64,000 bases of DNA. Source: JBNRMW01 sp050309795 (lineage in GTDB: Bacteria; Bacillota_I; Bacilli_A; Erysipelotrichales; Erysipelotrichaceae). The notes below the pieces were generated by a model. It saw only the letters and a program-made list of their open reading frames with translations. It was not told the DNA's origin and ran no database searches. Position numbers and translations under genes: made by a program. How positions within the stretch are numbered: the stretch's first letter is position 1; each line of letters opens with the position of its first letter. Where the stretch lies: contig JBNRMW010000012.1 in NCBI GenBank assembly GCA_050309795.1, positions 86,996 through 150,995 of the forward strand. The letters run 5' to 3'. Positions 24,690 to 33,410 of the stretch are shown here, piece after piece.

Positions 24690-25550
24690 ATGAAAATTGC
24701 TGTGGTCACCGACAGTGGTAGTAACATCTATCATGAAAATGTCGAAGTAGCTGGGGTGTATAAAGTCCCGCTTCAAGTCATTGATGGCGATAAAGGTTAT
24801 CGCGAAGGCGTGGAAATTACAATTGAAGATACATATGAATTGGTTTTTCAAGGAAAAATGCTGAAAACGTCGCTGCCACTGGTGGGCGATATTGTAGCGC
24901 TCTTCAAACAATTGAAAGAGGCGGGTTACGAATTAATTTTCGGTGTCCCCATTACAACTGGTTTATCTTCCACGATACCAGCGATGGTTAGTGCTGCACG
25001 TCAAGTCGATATTGACTTCGATTATTTTGATTGTTATACAACAGCGATGGTGCAATTGGAATGCGCCTTAGGTGCTCGTAAACTTTTTGATCAAGGGGCG
25101 AGTGTAGAGTTGGTAAAAGAACGACTTCAAGAAGCGATTGATCATTCCATAACCTTTGTCTTACCAACGGATTTAATGCATTTAAGTCGGGGTGGGCGTT
25201 TATCTCCCGCAGCCGCAAAGATTGCTGGGCTTTTGAAAATTAACCCCGTATTATACTTAAATGAAGAAACGGAAGGTCGCATTGAAAGTTATCAATTAAC
25301 CCGGACCATGCGTCGAGCTCAAAAGGTCGCGTTAGATTACTTCAAAGACAAGGGCGTTGGCGAGGGATATCGTATTTGTGTTACCCATGTGCGGGCTTTG
25401 GCCGATGGTCAACGCTTTTTGAACATGGTTGAAGAAGCCTTCCCCTTAGCACAAGCGTATCTTGTGGATCTCATCTCGGTGGTCGGTGTCCATACAGGCA
25501 TCGGATGTGTTGCCACCCAGTTTATTAAAAAAGTAGAAACGGTGATTTAA
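24690..25550 (+). CDS. DegV-family fatty-acid-binding protein (second of two)
   Basis: This is a 286-residue paralogue of the preceding gene, with the same layout: VVTDSGSNIYHE at the N-terminus, LKTSLPLVG near 70, TTGLSSTIPAMV near 91, LSRGGRLSPAAAKIAGLL near 165 and a C-terminal GVHTGIGCVATQF. The two are clearly diverged, so they may bind different acyl chains. The gene follows the first by 11 nt with its own weak ribosome binding site, and its stop codon overlaps the next start. Confidence 0.9.
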   Translation: MKIAVVTDSGSNIYHENVEVAGVYKVPLQVIDGDKGYREGVEITIEDTYELVFQGKMLKTSLPLVGDIVALFKQLKEAGYELIFGVPITTGLSSTIPAMVSAARQVDIDFDYFDCYTTAMVQLECALGARKLFDQGASVELVKERLQEAIDHSITFVLPTDLMHLSRGGRLSPAAAKIAGLLKINPVLYLNEETEGRIESYQLTRTMRRAQKVALDYFKDKGVGEGYRICVTHVRALADGQRFLNMVEEAFPLAQAYLVDLISVVGVHTGIGCVATQFIKKVETVI

Positions 25551-26113
25551 TGAAAGTATTAGCCTTTACTGGTGCTGGAATATCCAAAGAAAGTGGTATT
25601 GATACCTTTCTGGAGCATCCACAAATTCGGGATGCACTCTATCGAGACGTTGCTAAAAACGACGTGCCTCGGTACCAACAGGCCATTAAAGCCATGAAAG
25701 AACAAATTGATCCTGCCCAACCAAATGATGCTCATTTGGCGTTAGCGGAATATAATGTGGAAATCTTGACGATGAATATCGATGGTTTGCATGAAAAGGC
25801 TGGATCAAATCCCGTCACTTTGCATGGGACGATGCCGGACGAGCACGAGTTAGAATATTGTCATACATTGTACAATAAACCGGTGCTCTACGGCGATATG
25901 GCTCCTAATTATGAGGTTGCCATTCAAAAAGTGTTAGAACTCCAGCCAGGAGATGTCTTTTTAGTAGTCGGGGCGTCGATGTCTACGGCTATTTCGGGCC
26001 AACTTCAATATTTAGCCCAAGCCCAAGGCGCAAAGGTGATTGCGATCCAAGCCAATGCCGCCACAGAAGTTCGCAAAGTTTTAAAGGAGATTTATCATGT
26101 TGAAAATCGGTAG
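25550..26113 (+). CDS. Sir2-family NAD-dependent deacylase, zinc-less
   Basis: This is a 187-residue sirtuin-like protein. Sirtuins remove acyl groups from lysines using NAD. The Rossmann motifs are present: FTGAGISKESGIDTF at 6-20, TMNIDGLHEKAG near 75-86, the catalytic His in TLHGTM near 93, and VVGASMSTAIS near 138. The four zinc-binding cysteines of classical sirtuins are missing (a single Cys near 104), and the protein is shorter than the usual 230-250 residues. A related ADP-ribose-linked role cannot be excluded. It shares a base with the upstream stop codon and overlaps nfo by 17 nt. Confidence 0.82.
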   Translation: MKVLAFTGAGISKESGIDTFLEHPQIRDALYRDVAKNDVPRYQQAIKAMKEQIDPAQPNDAHLALAEYNVEILTMNIDGLHEKAGSNPVTLHGTMPDEHELEYCHTLYNKPVLYGDMAPNYEVAIQKVLELQPGDVFLVVGASMSTAISGQLQYLAQAQGAKVIAIQANAATEVRKVLKEIYHVENR

Positions 26114-26984
26114 TCATTGTCGTTTGAGTGCCCCAGAATATTTACTAGGTTCCGTCAAAGAAGCCTTAAGTTACGGAGCCAATAGCTTGATGGTTTATTC
26201 GGGTGCCCCGCAAAACACGATTCGTGTGAGCACGTCCCGTTTTCGATTGGACGAAGCCCGGGAGTTAATGGAGAAACATGGACTTTTGGTTGAAAATGTA
26301 ATTTTACACGCCCCATATATCATTAATTTAGCAAATACCACCAAACCGGAAACCTTTGAATTAGCCGTAACCTTTCTTGCTCAAGAGGTTCGCCGTGCCC
26401 AGGAGATGGGGATTCAGGTGATGGTGTTGCATCCGGGAGCCCATGTTGGAGCAGGAGTAGAAGTCGGCATTGCTCGGATCATCGAAGGTTTGAATGAAGT
26501 GTTTGAACAAGTGGATATGAAAGAAACCATCATTGCTTTAGAAACGATGGCGGGTAAAGGAACCGAAATTGGTCGAACTTTTGAAGAACTAGCGGCGATT
26601 CGACAAGGCGTTACCCATCCGGAAAATGTAGGGATTTGTTTAGATACATGTCATATTCACGATGCTGGTTACGATTTAACCGATATTGACCAGGTTTTAA
26701 ATGAATTTGATCAAGTTATTGGTTTAGAGCATTTGAAAGTCGTTCATGTCAATGATTCTAAAAATGTTCGTGGTGCTGGTAAAGATCGCCACGCAAATAT
26801 TGGTTATGGCGAAATTGGATTTGAAACCTTATTGGAAATCATTTACCATCCCCGCTTGGCCCATTTAACAAAGATTTTAGAAACCCCGTATATCAATAAA
26901 AAAGCTCCTTATGGTCTGGAGATTGAAAGCATCAAAAACAAAGTATTTGCGGCAGATTTGTTTGAAAAACTAGAAAGCGAATAA
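26097..26984 (+). CDS. nfo: Endonuclease IV
   Basis: Nfo cuts DNA 5' of abasic sites and trims blocked 3' ends in base excision repair. The 295-residue protein shows the three-zinc TIM-barrel signatures: MLKIGSHCRLSAPE at the start, LHAPYIINLANT near 64, VLHPGAHVGAG near 106, ALETMAGKGTEIG near 146, CLDTCHIHDAGYD near 181, VHVNDSKNVRGAGKDRHANIG near 219 and a late LETPY. The ATG at 26097 has AAAGGAG upstream, inside the sirtuin gene. Together with exoA, the organism has two AP endonuclease types within 5 kb. Confidence 0.96.
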   Translation: MLKIGSHCRLSAPEYLLGSVKEALSYGANSLMVYSGAPQNTIRVSTSRFRLDEARELMEKHGLLVENVILHAPYIINLANTTKPETFELAVTFLAQEVRRAQEMGIQVMVLHPGAHVGAGVEVGIARIIEGLNEVFEQVDMKETIIALETMAGKGTEIGRTFEELAAIRQGVTHPENVGICLDTCHIHDAGYDLTDIDQVLNEFDQVIGLEHLKVVHVNDSKNVRGAGKDRHANIGYGEIGFETLLEIIYHPRLAHLTKILETPYINKKAPYGLEIESIKNKVFAADLFEKLESE

Positions 26985-26985
26985 A

Positions 26986-27834
26986 ATGATTACTTTACAA
27001 AATAACGATTTAACTTTAAAAATTAATTTACTCGGTGGTGAATGGACCTCTATAGTGGATGCCAACCATCAGGAGCATCTTTTTCAAGGCCATCGTGCCT
27101 CCTGGTCCCGTCAAGCACCTTTATTATTTCCAATTGTTGGACGCTTACTTGACCATCAATATCAATACGAGAATCAAACCTTTGAGATGGGTCAACACGG
27201 TTTTCTGCGCGATATGAAGTTGGAAGTCGTATCCATCGAACCAACAAGAGCGGTGTTAAAAGCCCAATCTAACGACACGACACGACAACAATACCCCTTC
27301 GAGTTTGAGGTGTTTATCACCTATGAATTAGAAGGTCCAGAAATAAAAACAACCCTAGACGTTCTTAATCAGGGAGAGAAGCCAATGTATTATGCTATTG
27401 GCGGCCATCCGGCCTTCATTATTGATCCACGCGACGATAATTATTTGGAAATCGAGGGGGAGCAACTCGGAGAGTTTCTACTGGATGGTCCATATGTGCG
27501 GGACTATCAATCCTTAACAACGAAGAAGATGCTGTTAAAGGAGGTGGATCTTGTCGCTACGAAAATTATTAGTCAAGCACCTCAAGTTCGCTTAGTGACT
27601 CCCACCAAAACCATTACCTTAAGAATGGATCCTGCGAAGTATATTGGCATTTGGGCACCATTCAATAGCGAGAATAATCGTGTTGAAGATTGCGTTGCCT
27701 TGGAACCCTGGTGGGGAATAGCCGACTGTATCGACCATAATCAGCAATTGGTTGAGAAAAAGGCAATCATGAGTCTCGATCCACAGCAGAGTCAGCAGTT
27801 TAAATTTTCAATAAATATTCAAACCATAGTGTAG
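26986..27834 (+). CDS. Aldose 1-epimerase family protein (LacX-like)
   Basis: This is a 282-residue beta-sandwich protein of the aldose epimerase/LacX family. It probably interconverts sugar or sugar-phosphate anomers. Typical elements are the APLLFPIVGRL stretch near 38-48, MGQHGFLRDM near 66-75, YAIGGHPAF near 129-137 with a catalytic-type His, and LEPWWGIAD near 237-245. It starts 1 nt after the nfo stop with no ribosome binding site of its own, so translation is likely coupled. The terminator overlaps its stop codon. The natural substrate is not evident. Confidence 0.88.
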   Translation: MITLQNNDLTLKINLLGGEWTSIVDANHQEHLFQGHRASWSRQAPLLFPIVGRLLDHQYQYENQTFEMGQHGFLRDMKLEVVSIEPTRAVLKAQSNDTTRQQYPFEFEVFITYELEGPEIKTTLDVLNQGEKPMYYAIGGHPAFIIDPRDDNYLEIEGEQLGEFLLDGPYVRDYQSLTTKKMLLKEVDLVATKIISQAPQVRLVTPTKTITLRMDPAKYIGIWAPFNSENNRVEDCVALEPWWGIADCIDHNQQLVEKKAIMSLDPQQSQQFKFSINIQTIV

Positions 27835-27848
27835 CGCTATGGTTTTTT
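27821..27848 (+). terminator. Terminator of the degV-to-epimerase run
   Basis: AAACCATAG (27821-27829) pairs with CTATGGTTT (27837-27845), with T residues after it. The epimerase stop codon lies in the loop. Confidence 0.85.
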
Positions 27849-27866
27849 ACTATAATTTTTAAACAT

Positions 27867-27900
27867 GTACCTTGCAACGTAAGATACCTTATGATATTAT
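27867..27900 (+). promoter_or_regulatory. padR promoter with an overlapping inverted repeat
   Basis: -35 TTGCAA (27872-27877), a 17-bp spacer and -10 TATTAT (27895-27900). An imperfect inverted repeat, GTACCTT (27867-27873), 7 nt, AAGATAC (27881-27887), overlaps the -35. It is a candidate self-repression operator for the PadR regulator. Confidence 0.6.
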
Positions 27901-27921
27901 GATAGCGAAAGGAGGAAGGCG

Positions 27922-28242
27922 ATGAATATTCAATATAAAAAAGGGATCTTAGAACTCTGTGTCCTCACTCTTTTAACTCGACGAGACCACTATGGATACG
28001 AATTAGTGGAAACGATTTCCAAAAGTATTGAAATTTCCGAGGGAACCATTTATCCCTTGTTAAGACGCTTAAGTGATGCTCATTTGGTAGAAACCTATTT
28101 ACAAGAATCTAATGTTGGCCCCCCACGTAAATACTATCGTTTAACTAAAAAAGGGGAAAAGAGCCAACAACAACAACATCAACAATGGACCGCTTTCAGC
28201 CAATCGATGAAGACATTTTTACAAGGAGACGATCATGACTAA
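27922..28242 (+). CDS. PadR-family transcriptional regulator
   Basis: This is a 106-residue winged-helix repressor. The N-terminal domain shows the PadR pattern: KKGILELCVLTLLTRRDHYGYELVETI, then SEGTIYPLLRRLSDAHLVE, then GPPRKYYRLTKKGE. A short C-terminal helix serves dimerisation. The ribosome binding site AAAGGAGG is strong. It overlaps the next gene by 8 nt. The pairing of a PadR regulator with a HAAS-domain membrane protein recurs in Bacillota and usually reports on envelope stress or on an adjacent transporter. The inducing signal is unknown. Confidence 0.93.
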   Translation: MNIQYKKGILELCVLTLLTRRDHYGYELVETISKSIEISEGTIYPLLRRLSDAHLVETYLQESNVGPPRKYYRLTKKGEKSQQQQHQQWTAFSQSMKTFLQGDDHD

Positions 28243-29359
28243 GAAAGACTATTTACGTAAATTAAGAAGAAGTTTAAAAGACTTACCCGACCATATTATT
28301 CAAGACATTCTTCGGGATTATGAAGAACATTTTGATGATGGTCAACGCTCAGGTCTTTCGGAAGAAGAAATATCCCGGGGGTTAGGTGATCCAAAAGAAG
28401 TGGCGAGTGAATATTTAAAGATGTATCCCCACGCTAAAAAACAAAAGAAAGATTCGAAATTGTGGGACTTCCTTTGGTTTGTTTTTGTTATTATCGGGGG
28501 TTTATGGGTTGTGGTTAATTTTGTGCCGTTTATTTTCAAATTAACAGGCAGCATTATCGGTGGTTTGTTAGGGTTTATTTTCTTTCTGGTATCACTGATA
28601 TTAGTCGTCGTATTGATTGCGATTATCTATGGCCTGTTTAAAGGGAAACAAGTCTTTAATTTTGTTGTAGGTGATCGGAAGTTTACCTTCAAAACCAGTG
28701 ATGAAGATCGAAGTCAACGGGTGAATGAAAGTCAAATAATTCAGCAGCCCGTTTCCGATATTGCTGTAGAATCGCATTTGTCAGCAGTCATTATTCAGCA
28801 GGAAGACCGCAACGATATTTTGGTAGAGCTCGATGGTTATTCCAGTATTAGACGATCGCCTCTTCAAGTTGAGGTCAACAACGGCCACTTATCCATCATC
28901 GATGAAGTCGTGTCTCAAACGATAGTGAATGGTAATTTGAACAGTAATCTAAAACTCTGGGTACGGGTCCCCCAAAAGAATTTTGATGTATCGGTTAAAT
29001 CGAGTATTGGCTCGGTTAAAATCAATGGGAACTTCAATTCCTGTACGGTCGACGCGAATTTAGGATCGCTCAAAATCGATGGTCATCAAAATGTGTCCGA
29101 GGTAAAATGCGACATGGGTAGTATTCGTGTTCATAATAATTTTGGTTCGGGTAATTTCACTGCGAGTATGGGTAGTGTTCAATGGTACCAAGCAAATAAC
29201 AATCCCCACCGATTTATAATTCAAAAAACGATGGGTAGTTTTAAAAATAATTCACAAAAGGTATTTAACCAACATAACAATACGTATAGATCACAAGAAG
29301 GGATTGAACCCGAGGTTCGTATTCGTTCAAAAATGGGAAGTATTCGCTTAGAAGGATAA
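28235..29359 (+). CDS. HAAS (DUF1700) - membrane - DUF4097 adhesin-like protein
   Basis: This is a 374-residue membrane protein in three parts. Residues 1-65 form the helical HAAS/DUF1700 domain (YLRKLRRSLKDLP, DYEEHFDDGQ, GLGDPKEVASEYL). A hydrophobic zone at about 75-132 gives two membrane helices. From about 180 comes a beta-helix-like DUF4097 domain with short repeats of the type SIGSVKING, NLGSLKIDG, DMGSIRVHN, SMGSVQW and TMGSFKN. Such proteins act with PadR regulators, but their function is not established. The stacked GS-containing repeats suggest a right-handed beta-solenoid. Confidence 0.88.
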   Translation: MTKKDYLRKLRRSLKDLPDHIIQDILRDYEEHFDDGQRSGLSEEEISRGLGDPKEVASEYLKMYPHAKKQKKDSKLWDFLWFVFVIIGGLWVVVNFVPFIFKLTGSIIGGLLGFIFFLVSLILVVVLIAIIYGLFKGKQVFNFVVGDRKFTFKTSDEDRSQRVNESQIIQQPVSDIAVESHLSAVIIQQEDRNDILVELDGYSSIRRSPLQVEVNNGHLSIIDEVVSQTIVNGNLNSNLKLWVRVPQKNFDVSVKSSIGSVKINGNFNSCTVDANLGSLKIDGHQNVSEVKCDMGSIRVHNNFGSGNFTASMGSVQWYQANNNPHRFIIQKTMGSFKNNSQKVFNQHNNTYRSQEGIEPEVRIRSKMGSIRLEG

Positions 29360-29363
29360 TTAA

Positions 29364-29394
29364 AAAGGCAAGCCAGTAGTATGGGCTTGCCTTT
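29364..29394. terminator. Bidirectional terminator between the HAAS gene and tkt
   Basis: AAAGGCAAGCC (29364-29374) pairs with GGCTTGCCTTT (29384-29394). The T-tract is good on minus and short on plus. It lies between two convergent genes. Confidence 0.82.
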
Positions 29395-29401
29395 AACATT
29401 G

Positions 29402-31378
29402 TTAGAGTTGTTTGAATCTGTCGACGACATTTTCGACGGTAAATCCGTACTCTTCATAGACTTTTTGACCCGGTGCAGAAGCGCCGAAGGTCTCCAGGCC
29501 TATGACATCGCCCTGGAATCCGACAAACTGATGCCAGCTATACGGTGAACCCGCTTCCAGTGCTAAGCGTTTCGTAATTTCTTTCGGTAAGATTTGTTCT
29601 TGATAAGCAAGATCTTGTTGCTTAAAGAGTTCAATACTTGGCATAGAAACGACGCGAACATTGATTCCTTCAGCTTGAAGTTGATCCTTCGCTTTTAAAG
29701 CGAGCGAGACTTCGGAGCCGCTAGCTATTAAGATACCATCAAGTGATCCTTCCGGATTATAAAGGGTATACCCACCTTTAAGGGCTTCTTTACTTGTTTC
29801 GGCCAAAGAAGGGACGTTTTGGCGGGTTAAGGCTAAAAGGGTTGGGGTTTCAGTTGATGTAATCGCAGCGACCCAACCGGCCACGGTTTCCGTCGCATCG
29901 GCTGGTCGGAAAACCACGGTATTTGGTTGAGCACGCATCATTGTTAATTGTTCAATCGGTTGATGGGTTGGACCATCTTCACCAACAAAGACGGAGTCAT
30001 GAGTCATGACGTAGATTTGTGGTAATTTCATCAAGGCAGCTAAACGGGCCATCGGTTTAAAGAAGTCCGCAAAGACTAAGAAGGTTGCGGTATAGGAACG
30101 AAGACCGCCATGTAAGAGAATACCGTTAGCAGCTCCAACCATTGCGTGTTCACGCACTCCCCAATGGATGTTCTTGCCGGCTTTGTTGTCTTTAGAAAAG
30201 GCTGTTTCTCCATTTAGTTGGGTCTTATTCGATGGGGCTAAATCCGCGGATCCACCAAATAAGTTTGGAATCCGTTGGTTGAGTTTGTTTAAGATTTCGC
30301 CAGAACTATTACGGGTGGCGCTTGGTTTATCGGATACTTCCCAAAGCTCTTCGTCGTTTAGTAAATCATTGACATCGACCGGTTGATGATAAGCCGCCCA
30401 TTTTTCGGCAAGTTCAGGATATTCTTGGGCGTAACGTTCAAAGAGTTCATTCCACTCTTGGTGGGCTTGTTGGCCGCGTTGAGCTTTTTCTCGATAGTGG
30501 TCATAAACGTCTTGGTCCACTTTAAAAGCGTCCGCATTGGTCCAGTTGAGGGTTTCTCTAGTGCTTGCGACGGCGTCTGGTCCCATTGGGTCGGAGTGGG
30601 CCTTATTCGTACCCACGCGCGGGGAACCATAACCGATTTCGGTATTTATTTCAATGAGTGTTGGTCGCTTTGTATCTGATTTTGCGGTTTCAATCGCTTC
30701 AGCTATTTTTTCTAAATTGTTGCCATCGCGGACATGAAGGACTTGGAAACCATAGGCTTCAAACCGTTTGCGCACGTTTTCATGGAACGCTAGGTCGGTG
30801 CCGCCTTCGATGGTAATTTGATTGGAATCATAGAGGACAATGAGTTTATCAAGTCCCATGGTTCCGGCCATGGACATGGCTTCTGAGGAAACGCCCTCCA
30901 TCATACAGCCATCGCCCGCTAAGACGTAGGTGTAGTGATCGACAATTGGATAACCTTCGCGGTTAAAGACGGTTGCTAAATGGGCTTCCGCCATCGCCAT
31001 ACCTACCGAATTGCTTAATCCAGCACCAAGAGGACCCGTCGTGGTTTCGACCCCTTCGGTATCGGTGACTTCAGGATGTCCTGGCGTTTTCGATTGCCAC
31101 TGACGGAAGTTTTGAAGTTCTTCGATCGATAAGTTATAACCAAATAGATGAAGTAGGGAGTAGATCAACATCGATCCATGTCCAGCGGACAAAATAAATC
31201 GATCCCGGTTTGGCCAGGAAGGATCTTTAGGGTCGTGATTGAGGTGATTGGCATACAGTTCATAGCCAAGGGGAGCACACCCTAGGGGTAGTCCTGGATG
31301 ACCGGACTGCGCTTTTTCTACCGCATCCATGGTTAAGATACGTATTGCATTGATAGACTTATTTGTTATATTTTCCAT
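29402..31378 (-). CDS. tkt: Transketolase
   Basis: This thiamine-diphosphate enzyme of the pentose phosphate pathway moves two-carbon units between sugar phosphates and supplies ribose-5-phosphate for prs. The 658-residue protein shows AQSGHPGLPLG near 23-33, the ThDP motif GDGCMMEGVSSEA near 154, the catalytic Glu region HWGVREHAM near 405, DSVFVGEDGPTHQPIEQL near 460 and the C-terminal domain. It has AAAGGAG upstream and its own good promoter at 31398-31425, and is probably monocistronic. Confidence 0.97.
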   Translation of the reverse strand: MENITNKSINAIRILTMDAVEKAQSGHPGLPLGCAPLGYELYANHLNHDPKDPSWPNRDRFILSAGHGSMLIYSLLHLFGYNLSIEELQNFRQWQSKTPGHPEVTDTEGVETTTGPLGAGLSNSVGMAMAEAHLATVFNREGYPIVDHYTYVLAGDGCMMEGVSSEAMSMAGTMGLDKLIVLYDSNQITIEGGTDLAFHENVRKRFEAYGFQVLHVRDGNNLEKIAEAIETAKSDTKRPTLIEINTEIGYGSPRVGTNKAHSDPMGPDAVASTRETLNWTNADAFKVDQDVYDHYREKAQRGQQAHQEWNELFERYAQEYPELAEKWAAYHQPVDVNDLLNDEELWEVSDKPSATRNSSGEILNKLNQRIPNLFGGSADLAPSNKTQLNGETAFSKDNKAGKNIHWGVREHAMVGAANGILLHGGLRSYTATFLVFADFFKPMARLAALMKLPQIYVMTHDSVFVGEDGPTHQPIEQLTMMRAQPNTVVFRPADATETVAGWVAAITSTETPTLLALTRQNVPSLAETSKEALKGGYTLYNPEGSLDGILIASGSEVSLALKAKDQLQAEGINVRVVSMPSIELFKQQDLAYQEQILPKEITKRLALEAGSPYSWHQFVGFQGDVIGLETFGASAPGQKVYEEYGFTVENVVDRFKQL

Positions 31379-31397
31379 ACGTTTCTCCTTTGCGTCT

Positions 31398-31425
31398 ATT
31401 ATAGCTAAATCCCTTCTTTAAGCAA
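31398..31425 (-). promoter_or_regulatory. Promoter of tkt
   Basis: On the minus strand, -35 TTGCTT (31420-31425), a 16-bp spacer and -10 TATAAT (31398-31403) lie 19 bp before the tkt start codon. Confidence 0.72.
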
Positions 31426-31476
31426 AGGGTATTTTTTAATTAAAAGAAGGTTTCCAAAAAGAAGGTCAGCCAACTT

Positions 31477-31641
31477 TTAAATCGTGGGCTTTCTTTTGAT
31501 AGCGAAATAATTCCCTTTAAACCCATAAATTAAAGTACCCGTCAAAAGGATTGGTGCCAAGAACACCGTTTGATCAAAAATCCAAATAATTAGGAAAGAT
31601 AAAACAAAACTACTGCCGATTAAGAGAAGGGATTTTTTCAT
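31477..31641 (-). CDS. Small two-helix membrane protein
   Basis: This is a 54-residue protein starting MKKSLLLIGSSF, with two hydrophobic helices (about 4-22 and 27-43) and a basic tail ending KRKPTI. The start at 31641 has AAGGAG 8 nt upstream, which supports it as a real gene although the frame runs on to 31671. It is not recognised as a named family. It sits downstream of the DEAD-box helicase gene on the same strand, but a terminator lies between them. Confidence 0.55.
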   Translation of the reverse strand: MKKSLLLIGSSFVLSFLIIWIFDQTVFLAPILLTGTLIYGFKGNYFAIKRKPTI

Positions 31642-31671
31642 AATATGTCTCCTTATGATTGAAGATAGCAT

Positions 31672-31698
31672 AAAAAAACGCCAACAATTGCTGCTGGC
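31672..31698 (-). terminator. Terminator of the DEAD-box helicase gene
   Basis: Read on minus, GCCAGCA, a short loop and TGTTGGC form a stem with one G-U pair, followed by TTTTTTT. It lies just past the stop at 31709. Confidence 0.75.
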
Positions 31699-31708
31699 AT
31701 TTTAAGAA

Positions 31709-33331
31709 CTAATTACGTGGTGTTTTTCGTCGATGACGAGATCGGCGATTGCGCGGTTTGTCGGAAGAGGCTTTAAACACGGTGAGCACTTTCTTGTTGT
31801 AGGTATAGTTACTTAAGGCGTTAATAACTTCTTTTTCAAGATGAGCTGGAACTTCAAAGGTTGAAGATGTTTGGGAGAGGGAAATCTTACCAATGTCTTT
31901 TCCGGTTAAGGAGGTCGCTTTAGCTATCAATTTAATGAGTTCACCAACTTCTAAATCATTCTTACGTCCCAGGTTGATCACCAATCGACTAAAGTTTTGT
32001 GCTTTGCGTACTTTGGAGACGTTTTCATCAATTTCTTTCATGGTAAAGTTTTGAACCACTTTAGCTAAGAGACCATGGATGATCTCCGTGTCAATATAGC
32101 CGCGATCATAAAGTCCAGCCATGATGTCCAATGTTTGTTGAGTGTTGTTGATGGTTAAACCGGATTTGATTTCTTTTTCAATTAGATTTAACGTGAGATC
32201 ACTGAGTTGTTTCTGAGTTGGAAGTGGTAATATCTTAATCGGTTGTTTAATGAGTTTTTCGACTTGTCCCAAGAGCTTTTGTTGACGAGGGGAGACAAAA
32301 GTAATGGCCATGCCTTCTTTTCCGGCTCGACCTGTTCTACCGATCCGGTGAACATAGTATTCAATTTCGGAAGGAACATCATAGTTAATGACTAAATCTA
32401 GTTGAGAAACATCAATGCCTCGGGCAGCCACGTCTGTCGCAACTAGTAGGCTTAAAGTCTTTTCCTTGAAACGAGCCATCATCGCTGTCCGCATTTCTTG
32501 TTTCATATCACCATGTAGAGCACCTACACGATATCCTTGGGCACTTAGGAAAGTCGCTAATTCGTCCGCGCCTTTTTTAGTATTGCTGAAAATAATACAA
32601 GATTCTGGAGTATGTATTTCTAAGAGTTGAACTAATAGTTTGTTTTTATTACTTGGTAAGACTCGATAGCCGATTTGTTCAATCGTGCTGGTGGTCAACG
32701 TATTTTGGGATAGTTTAATAATGACGGGATTTTCCAAGAGCTCTTTGGTTAATTCCTGAATGGGTTTCGGCATGGTTGCTGAAAACAATAAGGTTTGGGT
32801 TGGTGCTTCGATATAGGCCATCACGGCCACAATATCTTCATAAAACCCCATATTGAGCATTTCATCGGCTTCATCTAAGACTAAGATTTGGAGGTTTTGA
32901 ACGCGGATGGTCCGTCTTCTTAAATGGTCAAGCAAGCGTCCTGGGGTGGCCACGACGATGCGTTTTCCCCGTTTGAGTAAGCGGATTTGACGTTCAATGG
33001 GTTCACCACCGTAGAGTGCGACAACGCTCATCTCTTTGGTATAGGTTGCGAATTTACGTAATTCGTTAGCGACTTGTAGGCAGAGTTCGCGCGTTGGTAA
33101 AATAATGAGCGCTTCCGTTTGATTTGAAGCGTCTATTTCGGTTAATAAGTTTAAAAGGGGCAGACCAAAGGCGGCGGTCTTTCCACTTCCAGTATGGGAT
33201 TGTCCCAAAACATCTTTTCCTGCTAAAACGGCAGGGATCGCCTGGGCTTGAATCTCCGTGGGTTCATAGTACCCAAGCTCTTCAATGGCTTGAAGGAGTT
33301 CGGGTTTTAAATTTAATTCGTTAAAATACAT
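31709..33331 (-). CDS. DEAD-box ATP-dependent RNA helicase with DbpA-type RNA-binding tail
   Basis: This is a 540-residue RNA helicase of the CshA/DeaD kind, acting in ribosome assembly and RNA decay. The N-terminal Q motif, motif I HTGSGKTAA near 46, PTRELCLQ, VATPGR, the DEADEM motif II near 152, SATMP near 184 and motif VI HRIGRTGRAG near 328 are all intact. From about residue 445 a DbpA-like RRM (SRLVINLGRKNDLEVGELI) is present, and the protein ends in a basic tail. The C-terminal RRM suggests binding to structured RNA such as 23S rRNA, though the exact substrate is not determined. Confidence 0.93.
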   Translation of the reverse strand: MYFNELNLKPELLQAIEELGYYEPTEIQAQAIPAVLAGKDVLGQSHTGSGKTAAFGLPLLNLLTEIDASNQTEALIILPTRELCLQVANELRKFATYTKEMSVVALYGGEPIERQIRLLKRGKRIVVATPGRLLDHLRRRTIRVQNLQILVLDEADEMLNMGFYEDIVAVMAYIEAPTQTLLFSATMPKPIQELTKELLENPVIIKLSQNTLTTSTIEQIGYRVLPSNKNKLLVQLLEIHTPESCIIFSNTKKGADELATFLSAQGYRVGALHGDMKQEMRTAMMARFKEKTLSLLVATDVAARGIDVSQLDLVINYDVPSEIEYYVHRIGRTGRAGKEGMAITFVSPRQQKLLGQVEKLIKQPIKILPLPTQKQLSDLTLNLIEKEIKSGLTINNTQQTLDIMAGLYDRGYIDTEIIHGLLAKVVQNFTMKEIDENVSKVRKAQNFSRLVINLGRKNDLEVGELIKLIAKATSLTGKDIGKISLSQTSSTFEVPAHLEKEVINALSNYTYNKKVLTVFKASSDKPRNRRSRHRRKTPRN

Positions 33332-33410
33332 AAAGGCCTTCTTTCGTTGCTTAATGAGTATACCACAACCATCTTCCTTTTTTGTTAATATAATAAGGAG
33401 AGGTTAAAAA

